Shown piece by piece: positions 8,725 through 17,800 of a stretch of 47,387 nt of DNA (the first letter of the stretch is position 1; every line of letters starts with the position of its first letter). The stretch covers positions 1 to 47,387 of the forward strand of contig CAMDQF010000008.1 of the NCBI GenBank assembly GCA_945905745.1, read 5' to 3'. The stretch is from Litorilinea aerophila (lineage in GTDB: Bacteria; Chloroflexota; Anaerolineae; Caldilineales; Caldilineaceae). The position numbers and the translations under genes were made by a program. The notes under the pieces were generated by a model. It did not search any database. It saw only the letters and a list, made by a program, of their open reading frames with translations, and had not been told where the DNA came from.

Positions 8725-9255
8725 TTACTTCGGTCTCACCAGCCTTTCCGGTTCGCTCCACCCCCAGCCCAGCTTATACAATCCCCGCTCCACCCAGGCC
8801 GAATAGCTGCTCTGAACCCACTCCTCCGGGCGTGTGACCAGCCCGTGACGTACCGGATCGTAATGAACTGTGTCTATACGGCGGGCAAACTCTGCCTCGT
8901 CTGAGACACTTTCCAGCCCGTAGTGCGACTCCCAGACAACCATCTCTGCCGGACTTCCCATGAGTTGCGCATAGTCAATGGCGTAACGGCGGCGCACCCG
9001 ACGCACAATCTCGTCCCCGCCGCCTTCGGCTCCCGGCTGGAGGAGCAGATGGCTGTGGTCGGGCAGGATCACCCAGGCGTGCATAGCAAAGCCCAACTTC
9101 TGGCGCACTTCCCGCAGCACGGAACGCAGCAGATTGGCGGTCTCAGCCCGACGGAAGATGCGCTCCCCCCGCACGCCCGTCAGAGTGACAAAGACGAGAC
9201 CCGTGTGGAAGTGAGGAGTGTAGGCAGAGAGCGGCGGGTCGGGAATAATGGGCAT
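8725..9255 (-). CDS. REP-associated tyrosine transposase (Y1/HUH family)
   Basis: The family is recognised from the HxH metal motif in WVILPDHSHLLLQP and from the C-terminal VHYDPVRHGLVTRPEEWVQSS pattern. These enzymes nick single-stranded DNA at repeat hairpins and are usually single-copy domesticated transposases. The ORF track starts at 9372, but its first 39 codons run through repeats (LRNTEYAMP); I prefer the ATG at 9255 (MPIIPDPP), giving 176 aa. No clear ribosome site precedes either start. ACGCAAT-type heptamers lie across the start and again at 9396-9434, so cognate repeats may flank the gene. Confidence 0.82.
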   Translation of the reverse strand: MPIIPDPPLSAYTPHFHTGLVFVTLTGVRGERIFRRAETANLLRSVLREVRQKLGFAMHAWVILPDHSHLLLQPGAEGGGDEIVRRVRRRYAIDYAQLMGSPAEMVVWESHYGLESVSDEAEFARRIDTVHYDPVRHGLVTRPEEWVQSSYSAWVERGLYKLGWGWSEPERLVRPK

Positions 9256-9395
9256 TGCGTATTCCGTATTGCGTAAGTTCTGGAGATCGAACCGTTTCTT
9301 GTGTCTTACTGGTAGCGATGAGCGGATATTTTCTTGCTGGCACTGCTCCTCTTCGTTACCACCGCCGCTCACCCGTCAATCCGCCAATCGTGACT

Positions 9396-9434
9396 GCTTA
9401 CGAAATACGCAATACGAAATACGGAGTACGCAGT
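9396..9434. repeat. ACGCAAT/ACGAAAT heptamer array
   Basis: Five degenerate 7-bp units (acgaaat, acgcaat, acgaaat, acggagt, acgcagt) lie between the transposase and alaX. Three more in the opposite orientation lie at 9252-9275. The same family returns in the nuoM-nuoN gap near 46.85-47.0 kb. Confidence 0.75.
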
Positions 9435-9438
9435 CCAC

Positions 9439-10161
9439 TCACCCAATCTCCACGTAAATTCGTTTATTAATCGCCCCTTTGCTTTTATAGTCTGTCACCC
9501 GCATCCGCCCTACTTCGGATGTATTGCGGACATGGGTTCCGCCGTCGGCTTGCAGGTCCAGCCCCACCAGTTCGACTGTGCGGATTTCGCTGATTCCCTC
9601 CGGCAGCAGATTGATCTTCGTGCGGATCAGATCGGGAATCTGGAATGCTTCGGCTCTGGGCAAAATCTGGGAGCGCACAGGCCGGGCCGCGGCGATCTCC
9701 GCGTTGCAGCGCGCCTCAATTTCACTCACCAATTCTTTGCTCATGGCAGCAAACTCAAAATCCATGCGCCCTGCGCCGGGATCCATATTGCCGCCAGTGA
9801 CCGACGCGCCGTAGTCCCGCCAGACGACACCGCAGAGAATGTGCATGGCCGTGTGGGTGCGCATGAGCGCATAGCGCCGCGCCCAGTCCAGTTCACCGTG
9901 GACTGGCTGGCCGACGGGTATCTCTGGCAGCCCGCCGTCGGTCCCGACGAGTGTGTGCCACACCTCAGCGCCCGCTTTCTGGACTTTCTCCACCCGCAGG
10001 CGCACGCCTTGAATCGTCAGCCAGCCCTCATCGTTGGGCTGACCGCCCCCGCCGGGATAGAAAGCTGTGCGGTCCAAGGCTACCCGCTTGCCGTCTACGC
10101 CTGTGATTGTGGCGTCGAATTCCTGGGTGTAGGCGTCGTTGTAATAGAGCAATTCAGTCAT
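9439..10161 (-). CDS. Alanyl-tRNA editing protein AlaX
   Basis: The protein of 240 aa is a free-standing relative of the AlaRS editing domain; AlaX hydrolyses mischarged Ser- or Gly-tRNA-Ala. Visible features are RTAFYPGGGGQPND (AlaRS-type glycine motif, residues 31-44), zinc ligands H103 and H107 (RTHTAMH), and the C-terminal QADGGTHVRNT with H210. The position usually held by the third ligand Cys in CGGTH is Asp206. Its ATG overlaps the stop of the GNAT gene by 4 bp, so the two form an operon. Upstream of that operon is a T-box leader, which ties expression to a tRNA charging state. Confidence 0.9.
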   Translation of the reverse strand: MTELLYYNDAYTQEFDATITGVDGKRVALDRTAFYPGGGGQPNDEGWLTIQGVRLRVEKVQKAGAEVWHTLVGTDGGLPEIPVGQPVHGELDWARRYALMRTHTAMHILCGVVWRDYGASVTGGNMDPGAGRMDFEFAAMSKELVSEIEARCNAEIAAARPVRSQILPRAEAFQIPDLIRTKINLLPEGISEIRTVELVGLDLQADGGTHVRNTSEVGRMRVTDYKSKGAINKRIYVEIG

Positions 10162-10688
10162 TTTGTCTCTCCTTTTTGCAACGACAAAACCATCCAGTCG
10201 ATGTCGTAGTAGCGGTCGTCGATTTTGATGTAGCGCGGCTCCCGGTGGGAGAAGAGAAAGCCAAAGCGCTCGTATAGTCGGCGGGCGGAGTCATTGCCGA
10301 CTGTCACGGCTAGATTGATCTCTTCCAGTCCGGACAGTTGACGGGCGTGACTGACCGCGTACTCCAAGAGCAACCAGCCCAAGCCCTTGCCCCGCTGCTC
10401 TGGTGTCACGTACATCTGGTAGATACCGCCCCGATGACGCACCTTCAACCCGCCATCCCGGCCAAAGCCGACCAACCCCACCAGTTCGCCGCCGACGAAT
10501 GCGCCAAAGATCGAAAAGCGCTCGCTCTGGGAACCCAGCCGATCCGCCACATCGCCCAGGGGCTGCACTGCGAAATCCTCGGCGGAGGAGCCGAAGGCCT
10601 CCGGGTGTTCGCGCAATGCCTGCAAGCGCACCCGACGATAGGCGGCTGCGTCTTCTGCGCTCAACAGGCGCACAGCTGGCTGGACCAT
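10158..10688 (-). CDS. GNAT family N-acetyltransferase
   Basis: The ORF track starts at 10880 inside the T-box leader. The real start is most likely ATG 10688 (MVQPAVRLLSAED), preceded by GGGAAG, giving 176 aa. The acetyl-CoA-binding motif A is clear: IYQMYVTPEQRGKGLGWLLLEYAV. It is followed by INLAVTVGNDSARRLYERFGF, the typical GNAT C-terminal half. The substrate cannot be predicted; RimI-like and small-molecule acetyltransferases share this pattern. It is the first gene of the T-box-controlled operon, translationally coupled to alaX. Confidence 0.88.
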   Translation of the reverse strand: MVQPAVRLLSAEDAAAYRRVRLQALREHPEAFGSSAEDFAVQPLGDVADRLGSQSERFSIFGAFVGGELVGLVGFGRDGGLKVRHRGGIYQMYVTPEQRGKGLGWLLLEYAVSHARQLSGLEEINLAVTVGNDSARRLYERFGFLFSHREPRYIKIDDRYYDIDWMVLSLQKGETK

Positions 10689-10831
10689 TGCTTTTCTTCC
10701 CTGAAAAATTGTTTCTATCCGTAGACAGAAGAGAAGACGGTTCGATCTAAAAATCCGTGTTCCCTTCGATCCGTGTATACAGAATTCCATCTCCCATGGC
10801 GCACGACCACGCATGGGAACTTTGCCAATAG

Positions 10832-10860
10832 AAAAAGCCCATCCCCAAACGGGGACGGGC
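10832..10860 (-). terminator. T-box terminator hairpin
   Basis: On the minus strand, GCCCGTCCCC-GTTT-GGGGATGGGC is followed by TTTTTC: a 10-bp stem with one G-U pair and a U-run, immediately after the T-box sequence. It lies 144 nt before the GNAT start. Confidence 0.9.
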
Positions 10861-11121
10861 CAATTGGTCCGCGCTACCACCCCGGTTCCCGGCGACTACA
10901 CAGAGCCGAGCACCTCGCTGCGAGACAAAATTGATTATCTCGCTGTGGTTGGTAACGGTTCACAAGACCGGCGGCGTCTACTGGACAATATCTCGTCGTT
11001 GGGGCCGCTGCTCAGGAGGGATATTCGTTTCTGGCTGTGCGATCCGGCTCCCACCACCCCGGACTCTCTGGACGACAACCTGGAAACTACTCGTCTCCGT
11101 CAACGCGTTTTGCATTTGATA
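10832..11121 (-). promoter_or_regulatory. T-box leader (tRNA-sensing riboswitch)
   Basis: The leader of about 290 nt has the T-box order. Stem I closes with CGTTG/CAACG and GGAG/CTCC. GACGAGTAG supplies the 5' side of the specifier loop, and AGAGAGTCCGGGGTGGTG resembles the distal AG-bulge and loop. The 3' side of the specifier loop reads GAATATCC before CTCCTGAG. The T-box GGGGTGGTAGCGCGG (10869-10888) contains TGGT, which pairs with an ACCA tRNA end, and is followed by the terminator. The best specifier reading is ATC (isoleucine); TAT (tyrosine) is the alternative register. The downstream genes are GNAT and alaX, not a synthetase. Confidence 0.88.
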
Positions 11122-11127
11122 AGCTAC

Positions 11128-11156
11128 AGTGTAACAAGAGAAGAGCGCTTTGTCAA
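11128..11156 (-). promoter_or_regulatory. Sigma70 promoter of the T-box operon
   Basis: On the minus strand, TTGACA (11156-11151), a 17-nt spacer and TACACT (11133-11128). The -35 overlaps the stop codon of the upstream CorC-type gene. Transcription would begin near 11121, just before T-box stem I. Confidence 0.85.
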
Positions 11157-12526
11157 TCTGTGAATTCTTTGATATCCGGTCCTGTTCCAGCATCCTCCGT
11201 CAACGGGGGTTCGGGCAGGGTGATGCAGACATTCTGCACAGCGCGGCCCTCCACCGACTCAACGACAAAGAGAATTCCATCTACTGTGACCTGGTCGCCA
11301 GGGGCTGGGATCTGTCCCAGGCGGCTCATAATCAGTCCACCAACTGTATCAACATCTTCGTCATAGAGTTTTAGATCGAAGTGCTGGTTCAGCTCATCCA
11401 AAAGCAATGCCCCCTGTACCCGTAGTCGTCGCTCATCGATCCGTTCAACAGGAATATCTTCGGTGTCGAATTCATCCTGAATCTCACCCACCACCTCTTC
11501 CACCAGGTCTTCCAGAGTGATGATACCTGCTGTGCCGCCAAATTCGTCGACAATCACCGCCAACGAGATGCGCTCCCGGCGAAAGCGGGCCAACATCCGA
11601 TCCAGCGGCACAGTGTCGGGCACGAAAGGCACTGGTCGTTGTTGGGCAAAACGGCGCAGATCAAACTCCTCTGCGCGATGCACGCGATGACGGGCCAGGT
11701 CTTTGATGTGCAGCATTCCAATGATCTGTTCCAGGCTCTCTTCGTAAATGGGGTAGCGGGAGTGCAGGGTTTCACAGACGATCTGCAGCACCTCCTCTTC
11801 ACTCTGATCGACAGAAATCCCCACCACCCGGGTCCGCGGCGTCATGACCTGGCCCACGCTGCGTTCTTTGAGATCAAATATATTTTCAATGAAGAGTTGT
11901 TGCGACGGCTCAATCAGACCGCCCACATAGCTCTCTTCCACAATTACTTCCAGCTCGTCGGGGGAAAAGAGACGGTTCATGCCTGCGGCTGGGCGCACCC
12001 CCAGCAGATGGGTGACCCAATTGCCCAGGCCGTTCAGCAGAGAAATTACAGGGCTGAAGAGACGCTGCATGAACGTCATGGGCAGGATCAGTTGCAACGC
12101 CGTGGCCTCGGGAAATTCCAACGCCAGCGACTTGGCCACCATTTCCCCCAACACCACATGGAGATAGGTCAGTGCAGCCACCGCCAGCACAGTGGCGACG
12201 GTGTGGGCGATAGGCTCAGCCAGGGTTGTAAATTGCTGCAAGGGGACGAGCAGCCAATCGGCCAGAATGTGTTCGCCATACATGCCCAAACCCAGACTGA
12301 CAACGGTAATTCCAATCTGTGCTGTAGCCAGATAGCGGTTTTGTTGGTCTGTGTCGCGCAGTACAGCCAATACCTGCGCAGCCAGACGCGAACCAGCGGC
12401 AGCCCTCTGGGTCAAGCGGGTTGGTGGCACCGCAATCAGGGCAAACTCGGCCGCCACGAAGATGCCGTTGAGAATAATGAGGAAGGCGATGATAGCGACA
12501 GGAATTGCTACATCCATCAGAATCAT
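11153..12526 (-). CDS. CNNM/CorC (HlyC) family membrane protein 1
   Basis: The protein of 457 aa has an N-terminal DUF21 (CNNM) membrane domain with about four TM segments (residues 1-185), a CBS pair (about 205-325, with MTPRTRVVGI and DEFGGTAGIITLEDLVEEVVGEI) and a C-terminal CorC_HlyC domain (about 340-430). The family is involved in Mg2+ or Co2+ export or tolerance; the older hemolysin label is historical. It follows its paralogue with a 4-bp ATGA overlap, so both are made together and may form a heteromer. It ends against the promoter of the T-box operon. Confidence 0.92.
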   Translation of the reverse strand: MILMDVAIPVAIIAFLIILNGIFVAAEFALIAVPPTRLTQRAAAGSRLAAQVLAVLRDTDQQNRYLATAQIGITVVSLGLGMYGEHILADWLLVPLQQFTTLAEPIAHTVATVLAVAALTYLHVVLGEMVAKSLALEFPEATALQLILPMTFMQRLFSPVISLLNGLGNWVTHLLGVRPAAGMNRLFSPDELEVIVEESYVGGLIEPSQQLFIENIFDLKERSVGQVMTPRTRVVGISVDQSEEEVLQIVCETLHSRYPIYEESLEQIIGMLHIKDLARHRVHRAEEFDLRRFAQQRPVPFVPDTVPLDRMLARFRRERISLAVIVDEFGGTAGIITLEDLVEEVVGEIQDEFDTEDIPVERIDERRLRVQGALLLDELNQHFDLKLYDEDVDTVGGLIMSRLGQIPAPGDQVTVDGILFVVESVEGRAVQNVCITLPEPPLTEDAGTGPDIKEFTD

Positions 12527-13851
12527 TCCTCCCGCAAGCGGCGACTTTTCTCAGGCGAAAGCGCCAGGCTCACCGCGACGATTCCGTTGCCATCCATGCG
12601 CTCCACACGGAACAGATGGCCGTCAATGGCGAACTCTTCTTTCTCGTCAGGGACCCGCTCAGCGTAGCTGAAGACCAGACCGCCGATGGTGTCAACTTCT
12701 TCATCTGTCAAAGCGAGGCCGAGCCACTCATTCAAATCAGTGAGCAGAACGTCCCCGCGCACATTTACCCGGTCGTCTGCCTGGATCTGCAGGGCCGGCA
12801 ATTCGACGTCGAATTCATCCCGAAGCTCGCCGAAAATCTCCTCGATCAGATCCTCCAACGCTACGATGCCTGCCGTACCCCCGTATTCATCCAGAACAAT
12901 GGCTACACTGTTGTGGGCCTTCTGCATGGAAATGAGTACCTTCTCGGCGGCTACGTTTTCGAAGACAAAGGGTACTTCACGCACAATCGCCCGGGCATTG
13001 GGTTGATGGCCGTGCAACTCCAGGCAGAGCAGGTCCTTCACATGGACAATGCCGATGATCTGATCCACCGAGTCATCATAGAGTGGGATGCGGGAATAGG
13101 GCGAGGTGGCGAGCATTGCCAGTAACTCTTGCGTGCTTGTCTCTACAGATGTAGCCAGCATACGTGTGCGGGGGATCATCACCTGGCGCACAGTGAGCTC
13201 TTGCAGACGCAAGGTGTTCTCCACCAGCACCCGTTCTTCCTTTTGCAGCAGACCGCCGGCCCCACTCTCTTCTACCAGCATGAGGATCTCTTCTGGCGCA
13301 TGCAGATGGATGTGTTCTGCTGCTCCGTGCATACCCATCAAACGCAAGAGAATACGTCCGCTGCCGTTGAAAAGCCAAATCAGCGGGCGAAAAAGTAGCA
13401 AAGAGAAGCCCACGGGCCGCACAGTGAGGAGGGCCAGCCGCTCTGGATATTGCACGCCAATGTTCTTGGGTACCAACTCTCCCAATACGACCTGGAATAC
13501 GGTCAATAGGGCCAGGACAATCAAGGCTGCTACGGACCCGGCAGCATCTGGAGAAAAGCTGCCCATCTCAACGAGGATTGGTATCAACATTGTCGTGAGA
13601 CTGGCCTGACCGTAAAAACCCAGAATCAGGCTGGAAACCGTAATTCCGATTTGACACGCAGCTACATAGGTATCGAGCTTGCCCACATCCCCCAGATAGG
13701 GCAGGAGGAGATGAAAACCCCGACTGTCTGTCTTCTCCATCTGCAGCAGACGCGAGCGACGGGCGCTGACCGTCGCAAACTCACCAGCTACGTAAAGGGC
13801 GTTCAGGCCAATCAGAATCGTGATTACTGCAAAAACGATGAACCAGTTCAT
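12523..13851 (-). CDS. CNNM/CorC (HlyC) family membrane protein 2
   Basis: This is the first gene of the tandem pair. The ORF track start at 13968 lies beyond the likely promoter; the ATG at 13851 (MNWFIVFAVITILIGLNALYVAGEF) gives 442 aa and starts at the first TM segment. No Shine-Dalgarno is seen there, so a TTG further upstream remains possible. Domains run as DUF21, then CBS pair (MIPRTRMLATSV, DEYGGTAGIVALEDLIEEIFGEL), then CorC_HlyC. The role is divalent-cation homeostasis in the cytoplasmic membrane by family. The domain architecture and the 4-bp overlap with the next gene indicate duplication. Confidence 0.9.
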   Translation of the reverse strand: MNWFIVFAVITILIGLNALYVAGEFATVSARRSRLLQMEKTDSRGFHLLLPYLGDVGKLDTYVAACQIGITVSSLILGFYGQASLTTMLIPILVEMGSFSPDAAGSVAALIVLALLTVFQVVLGELVPKNIGVQYPERLALLTVRPVGFSLLLFRPLIWLFNGSGRILLRLMGMHGAAEHIHLHAPEEILMLVEESGAGGLLQKEERVLVENTLRLQELTVRQVMIPRTRMLATSVETSTQELLAMLATSPYSRIPLYDDSVDQIIGIVHVKDLLCLELHGHQPNARAIVREVPFVFENVAAEKVLISMQKAHNSVAIVLDEYGGTAGIVALEDLIEEIFGELRDEFDVELPALQIQADDRVNVRGDVLLTDLNEWLGLALTDEEVDTIGGLVFSYAERVPDEKEEFAIDGHLFRVERMDGNGIVAVSLALSPEKSRRLREE

Positions 13852-13929
13852 AGAGGAAGGAATTGAAAAAGCAAGGGGCAAGATTGTGTTGGGAGTAGGA
13901 ACGGCAAAACCTATCAAACATTCTGAATG

Positions 13930-13958
13930 AGTATAGCACAGGGGGGAAACCGTGCGAA
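13930..13958 (-). promoter_or_regulatory. Probable promoter of the CorC-type pair
   Basis: On the minus strand, TTCGCA (13958-13953), a 17-nt spacer and TATACT (13935-13930), about 80 nt before the start at 13851. The -35 is a 4/6 match. Confidence 0.5.
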
Positions 13959-14053
13959 ACAACAACAACTGTAATGACGATCAGTACGTCTTGGACTTTA
14001 GCATCCGATCGCAAGAAAATCTCTATGGAAATCGTCTTGAATGTTGAGCAACA

Positions 14054-14085
14054 AAAAGCCGGGCCAATTTCACGGCCCGGCTTTT
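14054..14085. terminator. Bidirectional terminator after the DinB-like gene
   Basis: AAAAGCCGGGCC and GGCCCGGCTTTT form a perfect 12-bp stem around 8 nt, with A/T tails on both sides. It lies 40 nt past the stop of the minus-strand DinB-like gene. Confidence 0.88.
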
Positions 14086-14124
14086 CTCAACTGTTAAGGC
14101 TGTTTGGCCCGTCTGTGACGACAA

Positions 14125-14601
14125 TCACTTCCCCAACGCATCCGCCAACAGGTCCATCTGCCCGATGTGGTGGGTGGCGTGGAGCAGGTTGCGCAGGATG
14201 GCCTTGACCACACTGTGCGCCTCGCCGCGGATGTAGACGGTTTTGGCAAAATCTTCTTCCTGGAGCGCTGCAAGGGTGGCGAAGAGGATACGCCAGCCTT
14301 CTTCCCAGCGCTGCATAATCTGGGTGCGGTTGTCGCTCTCCTCGTGCAGAAATTCGTGCGGTCGCTGGCGGGTAGCTTTTTCGCCGTCCGTCGTCAAAAA
14401 GTCAGTCCAGCGTGAGATAAAGTTGCCGCTGATGTGCTTGACCAAAATGGCAAGGCTATTGGTATGCTCATCCCCATCTTCCCGTAGATGCGCAAAGAAG
14501 AGCGCATCATCAACCTTCCCCAACGCGGCATCGGCCATCTCCTTCTGCGCTTGATACTGGGCAATCACTTCTTCCTTCCATTCCATCCACAATCTGCTCA
14601 T
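14125..14601 (-). CDS. DinB-fold protein (DUF1572-like)
   Basis: The protein of 158 aa has a good AGGAG 9 nt before its ATG. It is helical with His residues at the spacing of DinB/YfiT-type metal sites: LVKHISGN in the middle and LLHATHHIGQMDLL near the C-terminus. The family is a four-helix bundle binding a divalent metal; some members are thiol-dependent S-transferases, most are uncharacterised. It is monocistronic with its own terminator. The 240-bp region upstream shows no gene. Confidence 0.8.
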   Translation of the reverse strand: MSRLWMEWKEEVIAQYQAQKEMADAALGKVDDALFFAHLREDGDEHTNSLAILVKHISGNFISRWTDFLTTDGEKATRQRPHEFLHEESDNRTQIMQRWEEGWRILFATLAALQEEDFAKTVYIRGEAHSVVKAILRNLLHATHHIGQMDLLADALGK

Positions 14602-14841
14602 ACGGTCAATCTCCTGGTTGTTTTTGGGTAAAGTTGTTTCAGGCGTCGGCGAAATCGTATTGCAGGCGAACGGTTTGCGTTACTGGCAGGTGGGCGGGCG
14701 TGGACTCTGCTTGGGAGCAGGAAAATTTCGAAGCCAGAAAAATGCTCGAAAATGGCGACGAATCCCACCTGTCCAGTGTACGCTTTGTTGGCACGCTCTT
14801 GACCTTTGAAGACTCTTTGCCTTTAAGACCTAGCCATTTTA

Positions 14842-17800
14842 CTACTTACCTTCAACAATATCTTTTTCTTCATCAGTCAACCCATACAACTGATATACCA
14901 ATTCGTCAATCTCCCTTTCCAACGCGGACGTATCCGCCTGCGGATTGCCCCCCTTCGCCGCCAGTATCTGATCTACCAGTCGAACAATATTTTCATAAAC
15001 AAGCTTTTCGTGAGCAAAAGAAAATCTAATTGTACAAATGGGTAATTGCTCAAATTCCCGAATGTAATTAGTTGGTGAAGTAAAAGATCTTCCATACCAC
15101 CAACTGAGCAATTTCGAATTTACTACTCCCAGCAGAAATTTATTTGAATAATCTGAAATTGACTTGCAAATAATCGTTGTTCCAAGTGTGTAAAATTGTT
15201 TTTGATCAAGAGTGGCAATTATCTGAGTGGAGCTGTATCTTTGAAAAACTATTTTCTCGGGTTGTTCAAATCTTTCAGGCTCTCCTGGTCTTGCAGTTTT
15301 TTTCTTTTTCATTTCGTTTGGTCTATAATCTATATAACGATTTTTGTTCCAACGGATTATGTATCGATTGACATCTTCGCCGCTAAGTAATGGCTTGCAG
15401 TACTTATTGTCTGGTTTTTCCTTTACAAATCGATCATTGTCTGCTGTCATAATCCCATATTGTAAATCTGCAATCTCAGTCAAGGCGATGCTTTTATCTC
15501 TGATTTTGCGCAGAACACTTTGCGATTCGTCTGTTAAGGTCAAGTCAAAAATATAGGCGGGAGGAATAAGGACCTTTGAAGATAGACTCCTGTGGAAACT
15601 CGTATTTGCTTTTGCAATATTGAATTGCGCTACTTCAAAAAGATACTCATCCCTGCTTTCTTTAGAAACCATAAAAATTACTGGCGTGACACTAACGTTT
15701 TCAAAAGGATTGTCGAGCGAAATAATTTTTAACAAAATGTTATCTTTAATGATAATTCGTCTTAGGTTTGTAAAACTGTCAAGATTTAACCAGGTGTTAG
15801 AAATAATAAAGTTAAGGACTCCTTGTTGTCTTAGTATTGATGAAATTGCTTTTTCAACAAAAAATGCATAGAGATCGCATTTTTTCTCTGCGGTTTTAAA
15901 ATTCTTAAAGTAATAGGGTAAAAAACGCTTATCAATGTTATGAAGTTTGACATATGGGGGGTTACCAATAACAACATCAAACCCACTTTTCTCATGGAAG
16001 ACCTCCGAGAAATAAATCTCAAAATCAAATTGAGCGCGTCCACCTGTGATTTGGTCAATCAAGCCGTCAATTTTCTTTTTGTAATTCTGCTTTTGGGTGG
16101 TGTTGGTCGTATTGAAATATAACGGTTTCAGCGTTTCAAGTTCCGTAAATAAATTCACGTTGAACAAGTTTTTCTCAACACCCAACAACGAATTTCCGCA
16201 CACAATCTTATAATCCAAGTTAGGCAAAGGCTTGATATTTTGAATATCGTCTTCATCCACAATCAACGAGAGCCACAAGCGCAATTTTGCAATTTCTACC
16301 GCGCCTGAGTCGATGTCCACGCCGTAGAGCGAATTTTCAATACACTGGCGTTTGAAGTCATACACGGTCTTCTTGGTTTTTGTCCATGTTTTCAACACTT
16401 CACGGGCGCGTACAATTTCGCTCATCATTCCTACGGGAAATGCGCCGCTTCCAACCGCAGGGTCACATACTTTGATGTTTGCAAGTTTTTCGTCAATCAA
16501 AGCAATGTTATCGCGAATGGTTTCAGGCATGAGAAAGGGATAATCTCTTGTCTCGCGCCCTTCAGCAACCACACGCTCATCATTTTCCTTAATCTGCTCG
16601 CCGCGCAGAATCAGAATCGCAATATCTTCTTTGGTAGGTAGCGCCGCTGGTTGAGTAGGACGAGCGCCCTTCTCGTCCGTATCGAAACCAGCACTTGGAT
16701 TCAATTGATTCAATTCCGAATACAAATAGTTAATCAAACTCTGCTGGCACATATAATGCACGATCTCACGCGGGGTGTAATATACGCCGTATTGCTTGTT
16801 GAACTTGCTTTCATCACCCTTCTTGCCGCTTTTCAACGCCTGCAAAAACTCAGCGTAATTATCGGGGCGAACGGCGTTGAATTTTTCATAAGCCTTGCCG
16901 AGTAATTCAGGGTCAATCGCTACTTCTTTTTCAAACGGCTCATCTTCTTTCACCGTGAAGTTGTAACGGTCAAAGACATCTAAAATGCCGTCGCCTTCAT
17001 CGCCTTCTTTGGTCTTGGTCTTATTGTGGAATAACTCATTCGAGAGCAGAATGTCTGTGTGAACCCAATCATAATTATTCATCGGGTCGAACAATCCACC
17101 ATTCAGGAAAGGAATTTTGCATTTGAAATTGGGGTAATAATGGTCATCTTCGCTTCGGTCTCTCCGCAATGCGTCATAAAATAACGGTTCGAGAATGTCG
17201 TTAAAGAAGTTTTTATAATCGCTGTGTTTCTTATCGAACAGTTCACGCAAAAAGTTCCGCGAGCCTTCGCCCCAGGCCGCATCCCTTGCCACGCCAAACC
17301 AGCCCTTTTTTTGCAGGAAATACAAAAAGATAATCTGACCGAGCAGTTTCTTGGCAAGGTTGACAGTATCTATGCCCTTCGCTTCAAAATCCGTTCTTGT
17401 AACTGGTTCTGTTTCGACGGCTTGATCCAACGCCTCTTTTGTGCGAATGAACAACTCACGGTACTTCTCAAAGAATTCCTTCGTCACCTTTTCGATATTG
17501 AAGGCTTCTTCCAACTCCGCCAGCGTGGGGTTATGTTCATCATCCTTCATGATCGGCACGAGTTTGCGCTGTGCGGTGTGACTTGTTTCATTTGCCCCCA
17601 CCAAAAAAGACCAGCGTTTTGCAGGCGTAAATTCTTCCCTGATTTTGTTTTCCTGTTCATCATAACGATATTCCATTTTGATGAACGAAAACCGCCAGTC
17701 TGCGGGGTCTTTAGATACAAAAGCCACGAGCGCGGCATCTTTCATATCTTTTTGTAAATACGCCGCCACAAAATTCCTTTGCATGGTTCGGGCGCGTTCA

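Noticed and set aside
9256-9372. Longer N-terminus of the REP-type transposase
   Set aside because: Codons here run through heptamer repeats and give no part of the Y1 domain; the case is not fully decided because neither start has a clear ribosome site.
10689-10880. N-terminal extension of the GNAT gene in the ORF track
   Set aside because: It would be translated from within the T-box terminator; the ATG at 10688 has a ribosome site and starts the GNAT fold.
10813-11163. A tRNA or small ORF in the structured region before the GNAT gene
   Set aside because: The conserved T-box sequence, stem I and U-run terminator on the minus strand explain the structure; no cloverleaf is found.
14618-15029. 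Small plus-strand ORFs between the DinB-like and methyltransferase genes
   Set aside because: No ribosome site, no similarity that I recognise, and partly antisense to the methyltransferase end.
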